Positions 18,390 to 28,364 are shown, counted from the first letter of the stretch. The stretch: DNA of 64,000 bases from Chryseotalea sanaruensis (GCF_003990915.1 NZ_BHXQ01000003.1:1-64000); one strand, 5' to 3'. The notes: generated from the sequence alone by a model not told the origin. A program made the numbers and translations.

Positions 18390-18776
18390 ATGCGTGCATT
18401 ATTATTTTGTTTAATATTATGTAGTATTTCTTGTGCTAAAAAGACACTTAACGTTGAACAAAACTCAACAGCAAATTCAAGTTTGGCTCAATTGGCTGAG
18501 GACATATTAGGTAAAGAAAACACAGAGGTTGCAAACGACTCCAAAACTTTTACTCTTGTATATCAAAATAAAAACGAGACGACACAAACAGTAAAATATG
18601 TTGTGCTCGACAATCTAAGTAAAACAGTAATCTCAAAAGGTTCTTTCAAAGCAGGATATATAAAGTGGAAGACTGAAAATTCATTAGAGATACTGGATAT
18701 CCCTGGCATTATTCCAAAAGATAAAACACAAGCTGACTATATTAAAATAATTAATCTTCCTGTAAACAAAAAATAA
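18390..18776 (+). CDS. Small putative lipoprotein
   Basis: 128 residues with a short hydrophobic N terminus ending in CSISC, a relaxed lipobox with the lipidated Cys at about residue 15. The mature part (about 110 residues) is Lys/Thr-rich and probably a beta-rich periplasmic or surface domain. I recognise no family. It sits between the amidotransferase-like gene and the large secreted protein, 8 nt before the latter, so it is likely in the same transcript. Confidence 0.65.
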   Translation: MRALLFCLILCSISCAKKTLNVEQNSTANSSLAQLAEDILGKENTEVANDSKTFTLVYQNKNETTQTVKYVVLDNLSKTVISKGSFKAGYIKWKTENSLEILDIPGIIPKDKTQADYIKIINLPVNKK

Positions 18777-18784
18777 CCCCAAAC

Positions 18785-21700
18785 GTGAAAAAAATTCTAC
18801 TCCTAACATTTTTTTATGCTTGCAGCATAGTTGTGCTCATACAAGTTGATAAACTAAATACACCAACGGTTTCAACCACAAGAGCATTCTCTTCTTCAAA
18901 AAATGAAAAAGTAAATGGCCCTGCTGAATTTGCGAAGTTTCATCGCAGTATTCGTACAGCGGACGGAGAGGCTAAACCCTCCTACTCTGCAGGTTATAAA
19001 ATGAAGGAATTTACAAGAGCGAAACTAAAAGCAAAAAGCGCTAGAACTAAATCAGATAATGGTGTAACCGCTTGGACAGAACGAGGACCTTCTAACGTTC
19101 CTGGCCGCACCCGTGGCCTCATCGTGGATCCGGATGATGCTTCTAAAAACACATGGTTTGCCGGCTCTGCAGGTGGTGGTGTATGGAAAACAACGAATGG
19201 TGGCACAAACTGGGTATTGATAACACCAGACCTGCCGAATCTTGCAACAACGGTTTTGGCAATGGCCACCTCAAATACCAATACAATTTACATGGGAACA
19301 GGCGAGGGTTTTTTCAACCTTGACGCCATCAGCGGTAATGGGATTTTTAAATCAACAGACAAAGGCGTAAGCTGGACTATATTAAACTCAACAATTTCTT
19401 TTGGTGACATCAACAGACTAGTTATTAGTCCAACAAATGAGAATGAGGTAGTGGCAGGAACAAGTACCGGAATCTACAGAACAAGTGACGGTGGTGTTAA
19501 CTGGACAAACTCACTAGATGAACTTAACATACAAGATATTAAAGTAAACCCGGCTAATTTTGATATCCAATATGCTGCACAAAACAGTATAGGAGTTTGG
19601 AAGTCTGTTGATGCAGGTCAATCCTGGACTTTGTCTAATAATGGTATGGGTTCTTTAGGTAGAATTGAACTAGCTGTATCTCCAATTAACCCAAGCCGGA
19701 TTTTTGCTTCTGCGGAAATTTCATTTGGAGAGGGTTCCAAGCTATTGATGTCACAGGATTCTGGTGAGACATGGGATCAGGTTAATGTTTCCTTCAATAA
19801 TGCAGAAGTTGACTTTTTAGGTGGACAGGGTTGGTATGATAACACCATAGTGTGTGATCCTTTCAATGCTAATGTTATTTACTTTGGCGGGGTTGGTATT
19901 TTTCGACTAACACTTACTGAAGGTTCCAGCGACATCAACTTCTATGATACGGAGAACATAGGTTCGGAAGAAATTCTTGACCTGGTTAACTTCAGCGCAA
20001 ATTTTAGTAATGGTACTTTAGATGTAACTGATGGCGCTAACATAAGTGTTGAAATCCGGTTTGGTGCCGGAAAAAGTCAAAAGGCACATAGATTCTTAGT
20101 ACCAGAAGGCGCAACCTCTGGTGTTACTGATGAAAATTATACTTATCAGAATTATGTTGATGTTCCTTTTGAAGTTTGGGATATAACCAACAACCGCCAA
20201 CTTATGATTTCATTTCGCGATCAAGGAAGAGACGGTATGTTCAATCTTATTCCGTCTAATACAACCGCCACTGTTGCTACAGATCATAGCCGTGAATACA
20301 TATTTATAAGTGACGTAACTTACAATGGCACTACACCAAACGCTTCAATGGCGGTGGCAGGTGGTCATGTCTTTAATCAATTTTATAATATTTGGCCGGT
20401 TTTAGCCGAGGGTGAATCATGGAACCCCGGATCACTTCCAGAGGCGACTTTCAAAATAAATTTTGAAACCAAACAGCTTTTCAATGCTAACACTATTACC
20501 TCTGCCGATGTCTATGGTCAATATGATAGCAAAAATAGATTTGTCAATTTCGGAGAAGATCTTCATCCCGACCAACATAATCTGGTTGTAATTACCACTT
20601 CTGCCTCCACCTTCAAATTGTTAAATGCAAATGATGGTGGTGTGTTTATTTCCAATAGTGCAGTTTCTCCTGGAACCTCTGAAGGTGACTGGACTATGGT
20701 TGGCAATACATATAATACAAGTCAATTTTATGGAGCTGCCAAACGACCTGGGGTTAATGAATACTTTGGTGGTATGCAAGACAATGGAACATGGAAATCA
20801 CCTCCAGGTGCAAATTCTACTGCCAGTACTCAGTATTTCTTTAATATTGGAGGCGATGGCTTTGAAGTGCTTTGGAATAACAGAGATGACAACCTGCTAA
20901 TTGGTGGATCGCAATTTAATGGCTTTAGAAGATCAAGTAATGGTGGGTCTACTTGGGTAGCTGCTAATACTGGATTATCTGGAGAAGCTCCTTTCATTTC
21001 AAAATTGGCAAACTCACCAAATTTACCCGACAGGATTTTTGCTATGAGTGATGCAGGCATTTTTGTTTCAAATAATTTTGGTCAAAACTGGTCATTAACC
21101 CCAATTATTCAAAAATGGGGTGTAGCTTCTTTCATGGATGTGGAAGTTTCTCGTGCTAACGCAAACATAGTTTGGGCAGGTTTAGGAATGAATGCCAATT
21201 TTAATCTCCATGTATCTACAGACGGTGGTGCTTCATTCTCTTTAACGAACAACTACACGGAAGTTAGTATGGGTGGCATAACCAAATTGGCTTCTCACCC
21301 GAGTGAAGAAAATACAGCTTATGCACTTTTCTCTCTCGCTGGAAAGCCAAAAATTTTAAAAACCGTTGATCTTGGACAGACTTGGTCAGATATTTCCGGC
21401 TTTGGCACTAATAATACGAGTAGTACAGGATTTCCTGATGTAGCTGTTTATTGTCTATATGTAAGACCTGATAATACAGATATTATCTGGGCAGGAACTG
21501 AAATTGGAATTGTAGAAAGTCTTAATGGAGGCCTAAGCTGGAATTTCATTGATGATTTTCCAAATGTATCTGTATGGGATATGAAGGGTGTAGATGATCA
21601 AGTTGTAATTGCTACTCATGGAAGAGGAATATGGACCGCAACAGTTAATGCACCTCAGATTAATTTCCCGACACTGCCACAATTTGTTAACATGGGCACA

Positions 21701-22711
21701 AGCCCAAATGGCAAGCTGGGAGTTAAAATAAGTAGCGAGCAACCATTTCAATCCTTAGATATATTTGTCGATAATGTTAAGGTTGGTTCAATAGAGGATC
21801 TAACCGCTGGGGAAACAATTATAGAGATTTCCGGATTATCTTTTGGCAATAAGCGCGTTTCGGGTGTAGCATATAAGGATGGCTCTCCTTTCTTTACAGA
21901 AAGTTTAAATGGTGAACATGTTCAATTAAAGCCGTTGGTGACGCAACATACTAACTACTTTGATGATGCTACCGAGTTTAGATTAAAAGAATTTCAACGC
22001 AAAACATTTAACAACCAAGTATCAGGCACCAGAAATACCCTGCACAGCTCACATCCATACATGACCAATGCAAACAGTATTGCAGCTCTACTTGTACCAA
22101 TTACTATCGCATCTTCAAACGCTAGCCTTAAATACAGAGATGTTGCAATTGTAGAACCAAACGATCAAGTAACTATTGAAGCTACTATTAATGGGGTTGA
22201 CTGGATTAGTATTATTACGCCATACAATGCCTCGGCTAACACTTCATGGACAAATAGCCTAAATACTGGCGCTGATGGCACGTATAGCCAAATGATGGCA
22301 CACGAAATTAACCTTTTAGATTTCTTTAATGCTGGCGATAAGGTTCTTTTCAGATTTAAACTAAGCTCAAATGCAACTATTCAGACATGGGGTTGGGCAA
22401 TCGACTATATAGCTATTCAAGAAGAACCAACAGCTACAATTGAGTCTACTGATATTTCTTTTGCCTCCGCATTTCCTAATCCAGCAAATTCAATAACTAC
22501 ACTACAGTACACGCTTAAGAAAAATAGCGATCTTACTATTCAACTAATTAACGTATTAGGTGTCCCTGTTAATGTGATTCAGAAAAAAGCAGTGCCCGCA
22601 GGAAACTATAGTGAAACGTTTGATCTCTCAATCTTGCCTACTGGCAGCTACTTTTTCGTTATCAAAAAAGAAGGTGATGATGAAACGGTGAGACTTGTAA
22701 AAAATATGTAG
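18785..22711 (+). CDS. Large secreted BNR/VPS10-like beta-propeller protein with T9SS sorting domain
   Basis: 1308 residues, GTG start, hydrophobic signal segment (about 3-21). Two propeller blocks contain many Asp-box/BNR motifs of the S-x-D-x-G-x-x-W type (TTNGGTNW, STDKGVSW, TSDGGVNW, SQDSGETW, SSNGGSTW, TVDLGQTW, SLNGGLSW), as in sortilin/VPS10-like and glycosidase-like propellers. After a linker domain, the last 75-80 residues form a type A C-terminal sorting domain (FPNPANSITTLQYTL... GSYFFVIKK), the signal for export and surface attachment by the type IX secretion system. The substrate or ligand is unknown. It is followed by a clear terminator. Confidence 0.9.
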   Translation: MKKILLLTFFYACSIVVLIQVDKLNTPTVSTTRAFSSSKNEKVNGPAEFAKFHRSIRTADGEAKPSYSAGYKMKEFTRAKLKAKSARTKSDNGVTAWTERGPSNVPGRTRGLIVDPDDASKNTWFAGSAGGGVWKTTNGGTNWVLITPDLPNLATTVLAMATSNTNTIYMGTGEGFFNLDAISGNGIFKSTDKGVSWTILNSTISFGDINRLVISPTNENEVVAGTSTGIYRTSDGGVNWTNSLDELNIQDIKVNPANFDIQYAAQNSIGVWKSVDAGQSWTLSNNGMGSLGRIELAVSPINPSRIFASAEISFGEGSKLLMSQDSGETWDQVNVSFNNAEVDFLGGQGWYDNTIVCDPFNANVIYFGGVGIFRLTLTEGSSDINFYDTENIGSEEILDLVNFSANFSNGTLDVTDGANISVEIRFGAGKSQKAHRFLVPEGATSGVTDENYTYQNYVDVPFEVWDITNNRQLMISFRDQGRDGMFNLIPSNTTATVATDHSREYIFISDVTYNGTTPNASMAVAGGHVFNQFYNIWPVLAEGESWNPGSLPEATFKINFETKQLFNANTITSADVYGQYDSKNRFVNFGEDLHPDQHNLVVITTSASTFKLLNANDGGVFISNSAVSPGTSEGDWTMVGNTYNTSQFYGAAKRPGVNEYFGGMQDNGTWKSPPGANSTASTQYFFNIGGDGFEVLWNNRDDNLLIGGSQFNGFRRSSNGGSTWVAANTGLSGEAPFISKLANSPNLPDRIFAMSDAGIFVSNNFGQNWSLTPIIQKWGVASFMDVEVSRANANIVWAGLGMNANFNLHVSTDGGASFSLTNNYTEVSMGGITKLASHPSEENTAYALFSLAGKPKILKTVDLGQTWSDISGFGTNNTSSTGFPDVAVYCLYVRPDNTDIIWAGTEIGIVESLNGGLSWNFIDDFPNVSVWDMKGVDDQVVIATHGRGIWTATVNAPQINFPTLPQFVNMGTSPNGKLGVKISSEQPFQSLDIFVDNVKVGSIEDLTAGETIIEISGLSFGNKRVSGVAYKDGSPFFTESLNGEHVQLKPLVTQHTNYFDDATEFRLKEFQRKTFNNQVSGTRNTLHSSHPYMTNANSIAALLVPITIASSNASLKYRDVAIVEPNDQVTIEATINGVDWISIITPYNASANTSWTNSLNTGADGTYSQMMAHEINLLDFFNAGDKVLFRFKLSSNATIQTWGWAIDYIAIQEEPTATIESTDISFASAFPNPANSITTLQYTLKKNSDLTIQLINVLGVPVNVIQKKAVPAGNYSETFDLSILPTGSYFFVIKKEGDDETVRLVKNM

Positions 22712-22753
22712 GATGTAACGAATCAAATCCTCAATCCCAGTAAGTAAAAAGAT

Positions 22754-22795
22754 ATGAGCCTGACCCTATAAATAAAGTCAGGCTCATTTTATTTT
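22754..22795 (+). terminator. Intrinsic terminator of the T9SS cargo gene
   Basis: An 11-bp stem (ATGAGCCTGAC 22754-22764 with GTCAGGCTCAT 22777-22787) is followed by TTTATTTT. It lies 43 nt after the stop codon of the large secreted protein. Confidence 0.85.
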
Positions 22796-22827
22796 AACGA
22801 ATGTTAAGAAAAGGTTTTTTTTAAAGC

Positions 22828-23235
22828 TTATTCAAGTTTAACTTCAATCGATGGATTTAAATTCTTCAAAGCTTCAGTAAATGCTGATTTGTCGGATGGT
22901 GAAATAATCACACTATCGAATTTATTATAACGAATTTCAATTCTATCAAAAGATGTTGCGGGCGAACTCAGGAAACTATTTGATTTCATTACCTTACTTA
23001 TACTACTTATTTCAATTTTTATGTTAACCAAAAAACCACTCCTGATACTAAGTTGACCTCCATCAATGATGTAATAGGTTGTTAAGAAAAGATGAAACAA
23101 AAAGATAGAGGTGATTGCAACAATTGAAAAACCTAACCAGGTATCTTGCCAAATCATCAAAAGCATTAGAGCTGTCATTGGTAAGGCTACCAGAATCAAA
23201 ACGAGAGAACTTATTTTAGATTTATAAATCTTCAT
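22828..23235 (-). CDS. Membrane protein with bacterial PH-like domain
   Basis: 135 residues from ATG 23235; an in-frame start at 23262 would add nine residues and seems less natural. Two membrane helices (about 9-28 and 33-50) are followed by a compact cytoplasmic domain (YYIIDGGQLSIRSGF ... VIISPSDKSAFTEAL) with the pattern of bacterial PH-like domains of the YokE/bPH_4 type. Such small proteins have no assigned biochemical role. It stands alone between the terminator of the T9SS cargo and a REP-like element. Confidence 0.7.
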   Translation of the reverse strand: MKIYKSKISSLVLILVALPMTALMLLMIWQDTWLGFSIVAITSIFLFHLFLTTYYIIDGGQLSIRSGFLVNIKIEISSISKVMKSNSFLSSPATSFDRIEIRYNKFDSVIISPSDKSAFTEALKNLNPSIEVKLE

Positions 23236-23335
23236 AACAATTAGATTTTTTACTAAGAACAACTTATAAAGTTAATCTGCTAATCCGTTTAGATACCCCT
23301 AGTTTCAAAAACATTAGATATTTGAAGATAACCAT

Positions 23336-23382
23336 CCGTCAGACCGCTGAAGCGGAAGCAAACTGCGGTCAGACAGATTTTA
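23336..23382 (-). repeat. REP-like hairpin element, copy 1
   Basis: On the minus strand the element reads TAAAATCTGTCTGACCGCAG followed by TTTGCTTCCGCTTCAGCGG and TCTGACGG. It folds into a hairpin from the paired CTGACCGC and GCGGTCTGAC arms. A decayed relative lies at 42954-43006, so it belongs to a dispersed family. Confidence 0.7.
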
Positions 23383-23430
23383 GGTAAAAACCCGAATTAG
23401 AAGAAAAGTTAAAAAGGTTTTGCGAAAAAA

Positions 23431-25332
23431 CTAATCAAAAAACATCCAGTCAAAACCAAAATCAAGTATATTAATCTGACCAGGATAAAAAGGTGTAGGG
23501 ATATACCCTGTTTTTGTAATTGCCTGAACAACATTATTATACTTAAAGAATATTCTGCCACGCTTCATTTTCCAGTTAAAGAACACATCAACCAATGGAA
23601 ACTCATTAGTCATAAAATGATCTTGTCGGTAAAACTGCTGAGTAGGTACATCATATCCATTTGCAAAATAGCCGGATTGCCAGTGAGCCTCCAATCCAAT
23701 CTGAAAATCGAAATTACCATGTACCCATATATCCTGAAATGCTAATTGTCCATGAAGAAATACTTTTGGCACTTGAATGGCCGATGTAGCTTCATTTGAT
23801 ACAATACTGTAAACTCCCCTGCTAGATAAAGATAATTTCTTCCAAAAAAGAAATCCCAATCGAAGCTCAGGGGAACTAACAAACTGATTAACGGATAACT
23901 GCTCAGGCAACACTTTTTGATTACTGCGTTGCCTATCAGACCTAAAGAACACATAATTATCAATTGAGCTTACTGTACCCCCAACTGAAAGTGTAAACGA
24001 TTTCTTTCTTAAATGTGCCAGCGTTTGAATCTGCGTTGCTTCTGTGTTGTTGAAGTCATTTATCCAACCATCATGTGTGCCCACATAAAGCTGTTGTACA
24101 AAACCAGGTTTGTAGGTATACCTGCTTATACTTGCATCTAACCACGGTGAAGCAATAGCTGCCTTTGCTTTATAGTTGGTACTTAACAAATATTCTGCTT
24201 CTGCAGAAAGTCTGATCTTAGACGAAATATCAAATGCTGCTCGTGCACCAGCGTAATACTCAATTCCTTTTGTTTCCAGGTCAATATCATTTTCATCAAT
24301 CCACTTATAATCAATATTAAAATTACGAGCAGCCCAGTAGACATTCAAAAACAAAGGGCCACGCTTTGATTTTAATCCCAATTCATTTCTAAAAGTCCTG
24401 AAAACCGTTCTGTCCAATACTGCCGAGTTTGGCAAGAACTCGAAATCGTAATAATCATTTCCTCGTAAGTTATCTTTAAACTCAACATATTGGCGATACT
24501 TATCAGCTACATGATATATCTCTAGTCCTTTCCCTAGTCGGTACTGATGAAATAAATGTAGGTTAGTTCGTAAATCATAACTTTGTGGGCCTACTAAATT
24601 AGTGCCTGCAAACTCTTCAAAAAAATCTTCTAATACATAATCATCTTCCACCGCTACTCCTCCATTTTCGAGTTGAATATGGCTCATCCTTCTGAAGTTA
24701 AAGAAGGCAAAATAACTAGAATCTCTTGCATGGTATGTTGTGAAAAAATCATAGTAATGACTAACCACATTCCGATCACCTCTGGCTTGTCTTAAAATTT
24801 GTTTATCCATGAAAAGACCACGGTAATTAAAACCAAAATTCCAGTTAGGCCTAATGTTTCTAGTATAGTCTACGTCTGTAATTGATCTCCCCTCTCCACC
24901 AAGCACTAAATGCATATTTGAGAAAGGTGATTGCGTGTCGTAATATCGAACTCTTTCTGTATCCCAATATGGCGTAAAACTATTCCAACCTGAGCTTACC
25001 CCTATTTGCTCGGGCAGTTTATAAAATATTGGCGAAATCGCAGTGGCGATGTTCCCCAGATCATGATACTCATAGTTGAGCCGCTGTATAAAATTATATT
25101 GATGGAAGTCGTGTATTGCTGTATCAAGTGTCTGACTTTTAAAATCGCTAAAAAACACATTCTCCTCAAAATAGTAACGCGAAGTAGTAGGACCGTAAAT
25201 GGCTTTTGTAGAATCATCAACCACCCTTGACCTTGAGACAGTGGGTTCTTCCTCCTGCGCAAAAAGAGTTGTGGAAAGCAAAAGAGGTAGAATGAATACT
25301 GGCTTAAAAAAATTCACGCGCAAAGATAACAT
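23431..25332 (-). CDS. Putative outer-membrane porin (Bacteroidota putative porin family)
   Basis: 633 residues with a signal peptide (about 1-25, ending LFAQ), a polar linker, then a long alternating hydrophobic/polar barrel ending in an aromatic residue (FDWMFFD). The sequence and length match the family annotated as putative porin in this phylum (Porin_10), whose transport specificity is unknown. It begins 5 nt after the lpxK stop codon, so it is cotranscribed with a lipid A gene, which fits an envelope-assembly setting. Nothing in it looks broken. Confidence 0.85.
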   Translation of the reverse strand: MLSLRVNFFKPVFILPLLLSTTLFAQEEEPTVSRSRVVDDSTKAIYGPTTSRYYFEENVFFSDFKSQTLDTAIHDFHQYNFIQRLNYEYHDLGNIATAISPIFYKLPEQIGVSSGWNSFTPYWDTERVRYYDTQSPFSNMHLVLGGEGRSITDVDYTRNIRPNWNFGFNYRGLFMDKQILRQARGDRNVVSHYYDFFTTYHARDSSYFAFFNFRRMSHIQLENGGVAVEDDYVLEDFFEEFAGTNLVGPQSYDLRTNLHLFHQYRLGKGLEIYHVADKYRQYVEFKDNLRGNDYYDFEFLPNSAVLDRTVFRTFRNELGLKSKRGPLFLNVYWAARNFNIDYKWIDENDIDLETKGIEYYAGARAAFDISSKIRLSAEAEYLLSTNYKAKAAIASPWLDASISRYTYKPGFVQQLYVGTHDGWINDFNNTEATQIQTLAHLRKKSFTLSVGGTVSSIDNYVFFRSDRQRSNQKVLPEQLSVNQFVSSPELRLGFLFWKKLSLSSRGVYSIVSNEATSAIQVPKVFLHGQLAFQDIWVHGNFDFQIGLEAHWQSGYFANGYDVPTQQFYRQDHFMTNEFPLVDVFFNWKMKRGRIFFKYNNVVQAITKTGYIPTPFYPGQINILDFGFDWMFFD

Positions 25333-25337
25333 TTAGA

Positions 25338-26378
25338 TTAAACGAAGGATTCAGCATTTTTGACATAATCCAGCACTATTGAATCAAAGTCCGTTCCACC
25401 TTTTATAAAAACTATTTCAATAGGCAAGTAGAATAGGTTCTTCGATTCTTCCTCCCCTGCCAATGCCCTTAACTTAGCCCTGTCCTTTTCGGTGGTTAGT
25501 ATTACTGCATGCTGCTGCTCGGCCATCTCATTAATTTTTAGCCAGTCTTTATTAGTATATAAATGATGATCTGGAAAATCGAAATGATGTACCAACTCAT
25601 ATTGTTCACTCACATATTCCTTTAGTGGTGCTGCATTAGCAAGTCCCGACACCAGCAAAACCTTGGCAGATTTCCATGCTGTTATACCATCAAAAGCAAT
25701 TGCTTCCCCATACCGAATGGTGGTAAAGAATACAGGGCGATCCTCGTAATAACGAATGGCATGCTCCATCTTTATCATTTCCTCCTCGTCCATATGAGGA
25801 GGGCACTTGGTAACAATTACCATATCAGCGCGCTCAATACCAGCTCTTGATTCCCTCAATTTTCCGGCTGGCATTACAAAATCCTGGTAAAATGGATTTC
25901 CATACTCAGTAAGCACCATACTCAACCCTGCTTTTACTGTCCTATGTTGAAAGGCATCATCCATAATAACAACCTTGAGATCAGGGAACTGATCTACCAG
26001 AAAAGGAATAGCATAAGCCCGTTCTTCGCATACAGAAACCACTGCATGTTGGTGGTACTTATCAAATAATTGATAGGGTTCATCACCAATAGTTTCTGCC
26101 GTATCTGAATGATTGGCGAGGCGCATACCTTTGGTTTTTCTACCATACCCCCGACTTAATGTGCCCATGGCAAAGCCATTAGCTTCAAACAACCGTATGA
26201 GGTGCTCCACCATTGGTGTTTTACCTGTACCCCCTACCGCCAGGTTGCCAACACTTATTAGTGGTATTTCAAATGACGCAGAAGGTTTTAATTTTAGATC
26301 ATATAAAAGATTGCGAAACCTTGTTATGGCATCGTATAAAACAGCAAAAGGGAAAAGAAATAACCTTACCAGAAACAT
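25338..26378 (-). CDS. lpxK: Tetraacyldisaccharide 4'-kinase
   Basis: 346 residues from ATG 26378. It phosphorylates the 4' position of the lipid A precursor at the inner membrane. Visible are the N-terminal membrane-associated helix (FLVRLFLFPFAVLYDAITR), the Walker A loop in SVGNLAVGGTGKTP, the Walker B-like VVIMDDAFQH and the C-terminal TTEKDRAKL. An ATG six codons upstream (26396) is also in frame, but a promoter whose -10-like box ends at 26398 would start transcripts about 26392, inside that longer form, so the shorter start is preferred. The porin follows in the same operon. Confidence 0.93.
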   Translation of the reverse strand: MFLVRLFLFPFAVLYDAITRFRNLLYDLKLKPSASFEIPLISVGNLAVGGTGKTPMVEHLIRLFEANGFAMGTLSRGYGRKTKGMRLANHSDTAETIGDEPYQLFDKYHQHAVVSVCEERAYAIPFLVDQFPDLKVVIMDDAFQHRTVKAGLSMVLTEYGNPFYQDFVMPAGKLRESRAGIERADMVIVTKCPPHMDEEEMIKMEHAIRYYEDRPVFFTTIRYGEAIAFDGITAWKSAKVLLVSGLANAAPLKEYVSEQYELVHHFDFPDHHLYTNKDWLKINEMAEQQHAVILTTEKDRAKLRALAGEEESKNLFYLPIEIVFIKGGTDFDSIVLDYVKNAESFV

Positions 26379-26397
26379 GTAGCTTTGTTGAATCATG

Positions 26398-26427
26398 CAA
26401 AAGTACAGTTAAACCTCGAGCACACAA
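26398..26427 (-). promoter_or_regulatory. Promoter of lpxK
   Basis: On the minus strand TTG (26427-26425), a 19-nt spacer and TACTTTTG (26405-26398) match the Bacteroidota consensus fully. The expected start of transcription (about 26392) lies downstream of the ATG at 26396, which favours ATG 26378 as the lpxK start. Confidence 0.65.
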
Positions 26428-26450
26428 TTGATTAAAGCCAAACAGCTCAA

Positions 26451-27548
26451 ATGAAGATAAAGGAAGTCATCAACTATTTGGAAAGCATTGCCCCCCGAGC
26501 CTATCAGGAGCCTTATGATAATTCGGGATTGTTAACCGGAAACGCAGACAACGAATTAAGCAATGCATTAATAACACTTGACTGCACCGAAGAGGTGGTT
26601 CAAGAAGCAATTGACAAAAAATGCAATTTGATTATTGCCCATCACCCCATTGTCTTTAAAGGTTTAAAAAAACTGACAGGGAGCAATTATGTGGAGAGAA
26701 CCATTATTTCAGCCATAAAGAATGACATAGCCATTTATGCTATTCATACTAATCTTGATAATGTTAACCGTGGTGTAAACAAGAAAATTGCCGAAAAACT
26801 GGGCCTTCAAAATGTCCGTATTCTGCTTCCAAAACAGGATAGTTTGTCAAAATTGGTCACATTTATTCCCCAAACTCATGCAAACGAAGTGCTCTCTGCC
26901 CTCCACGATGCCGGAGCAGGGCAAATCGGGAATTATAAAAATTGCAGTTTTATTGTAGAAGGGACAGGTAGTTTTCAACCTAACGAAATGGCCAATCCGA
27001 ATATTGGTGAGGCTGGCAAACAGGAAAAAGTTGATGAAATTAGGGCAGAAGTGATTTTCCCGAATCATTTAGAGAAAAACATATTAAAAGCGCTCAAACA
27101 AAGCCATCCCTATGAAGAAGTAGCTTATTATATAAGCAGCTTACACAATGAAAATCAGGAAGTTGGCTCTGGAATGATCGGAGAATTACCTGAATCGCTG
27201 GAACCAAAAGCTTTTTTAGCTCATTTGAAGAAAAGTATGGCTTTAAAGGTAATTCGACACACCCCACTCGTTAATAGAAATGTGAAGAAAATAGCCCTTT
27301 GCGGAGGTTCTGGAAGCTTTTTGCTGAAAAATGCCATTCAAGCTGGAGCTGATTTCTATGTATCGGCCGACTTTAAATACCATGAATTTTTTGATGCTGA
27401 AAATCGTTTAACCATTGCAGATATAGGGCATTATGAGAGCGAGGTTTACACTAAAGATTTGATAGGTGAGCTTTTAACCAAAAAATTTCCTACTTTTGCA
27501 GTCAATTTTTCCGGAACTATCACGAATCCAATAAGTTACTACCTCTGA
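26451..27548 (+). CDS. Nif3-like dinuclear metal-center protein
   Basis: 365 residues, the long version of the family with a central PII-like insert (about 125-240) between two halves of the Nif3 fold. Metal-binding motifs include IIAHHPIVFKGLKKL and YAIHTNLDN near the N terminus and IADIGHYESE near the C terminus. These proteins form toroidal hexamers with two metal ions per subunit; relatives are implicated in GTP cyclohydrolase-like or repair roles without a settled function. The stop codon overlaps the next gene's ATG (TGATG), so this gene and the following coiled-coil protein are translationally coupled, a pairing I know from this phylum. Confidence 0.92.
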   Translation: MKIKEVINYLESIAPRAYQEPYDNSGLLTGNADNELSNALITLDCTEEVVQEAIDKKCNLIIAHHPIVFKGLKKLTGSNYVERTIISAIKNDIAIYAIHTNLDNVNRGVNKKIAEKLGLQNVRILLPKQDSLSKLVTFIPQTHANEVLSALHDAGAGQIGNYKNCSFIVEGTGSFQPNEMANPNIGEAGKQEKVDEIRAEVIFPNHLEKNILKALKQSHPYEEVAYYISSLHNENQEVGSGMIGELPESLEPKAFLAHLKKSMALKVIRHTPLVNRNVKKIALCGGSGSFLLKNAIQAGADFYVSADFKYHEFFDAENRLTIADIGHYESEVYTKDLIGELLTKKFPTFAVNFSGTITNPISYYL

Positions 27549-28360
27549 TGGAAACACAAACCGTAGCACAGAAACTCGAAGCACTTGTAAAACTCCAAAC
27601 AATCGACAGTAAAATAGATGAACTGAAAAAGTTAAGAGGCGACCTGCCAGACGAAGTACAGGATTTGGAGGATGAAATTGAAGGATACAGAACACGTTTA
27701 AGCCGCTACCAAACAGAACAAAAGGACTTAGACGAAAACATTAAAAAGAACAAAGAAGCCATTAAAGAAGCTGAAAAGCTGATTAAAAAATACCAAGAGC
27801 AGCAAAAGAACGTTCGCAACAACCGCGAATTTGATGCCATCACAAAAGAGGTTGAATTACAAGAGCTTGAAATCCAGATCTCTGAGAAGAAAATCAAGCA
27901 GTCGAAAGACGAAATTACCCGCAAAAAAGACGAACTCGATAAAATAGAAGCTCAGGTAAACGAGCGTGCCGAGCACCTCAACATAAAGAAAAAAGAGCTG
28001 GATGGCATTTTAGCTGAAAGTCAGGAAGAAGAAGTCAGACTACTTGCTGAACGTGAAAAAGCCACTAAAAAAATTGAGGATAAGAATTTATTAAAATACT
28101 ACGAGCGTCTTCGCGGAAGTCTTACCAATGGCTTGGCTGTTGTACGTGTAGTGCGTGGTGCAGCCGAAGGTTGTAACATCGTTATCCCTCCTCAAAAAAT
28201 TGCTGAAATCCGCGAAAAGAAGAAGATTGTTATTGATGAACACTCTGGTCGTATCTTAGCCGATGTAGATATTGATACATTGGATGAAAGCGACAAGCCT
28301 AAATCAGCGAAACCTGCAGTTACCGTTGTACCAACGCGCAGAAGAAAAACAGCTGAATAA
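27548..28360 (+). CDS. Coiled-coil protein of the C4-type zinc-ribbon (DUF164) family with a degenerate ribbon
   Basis: 270 residues. Residues about 25-180 are a long, highly charged antiparallel coiled coil. The C-terminal ribbon is recognisable by IPPQKIAEIREKKKIVI and HSGRILAD, but the usual zinc ligands are mostly gone: the first CxxC position reads AAEGC and the second, normally CEHC, reads DEHS. One Cys remains. The fold may persist without zinc. It is coupled to the upstream Nif3-like gene; the pair probably works together, but the role is unknown. Confidence 0.88.
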   Translation: METQTVAQKLEALVKLQTIDSKIDELKKLRGDLPDEVQDLEDEIEGYRTRLSRYQTEQKDLDENIKKNKEAIKEAEKLIKKYQEQQKNVRNNREFDAITKEVELQELEIQISEKKIKQSKDEITRKKDELDKIEAQVNERAEHLNIKKKELDGILAESQEEEVRLLAEREKATKKIEDKNLLKYYERLRGSLTNGLAVVRVVRGAAEGCNIVIPPQKIAEIREKKKIVIDEHSGRILADVDIDTLDESDKPKSAKPAVTVVPTRRRKTAE

Positions 28361-28364
28361 GTTA

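Noticed and set aside
18994-19281. Antisense ORFs within the large secreted protein and other long genes
   Set aside because: They mirror codon structure of the real gene on the other strand and show no domain.
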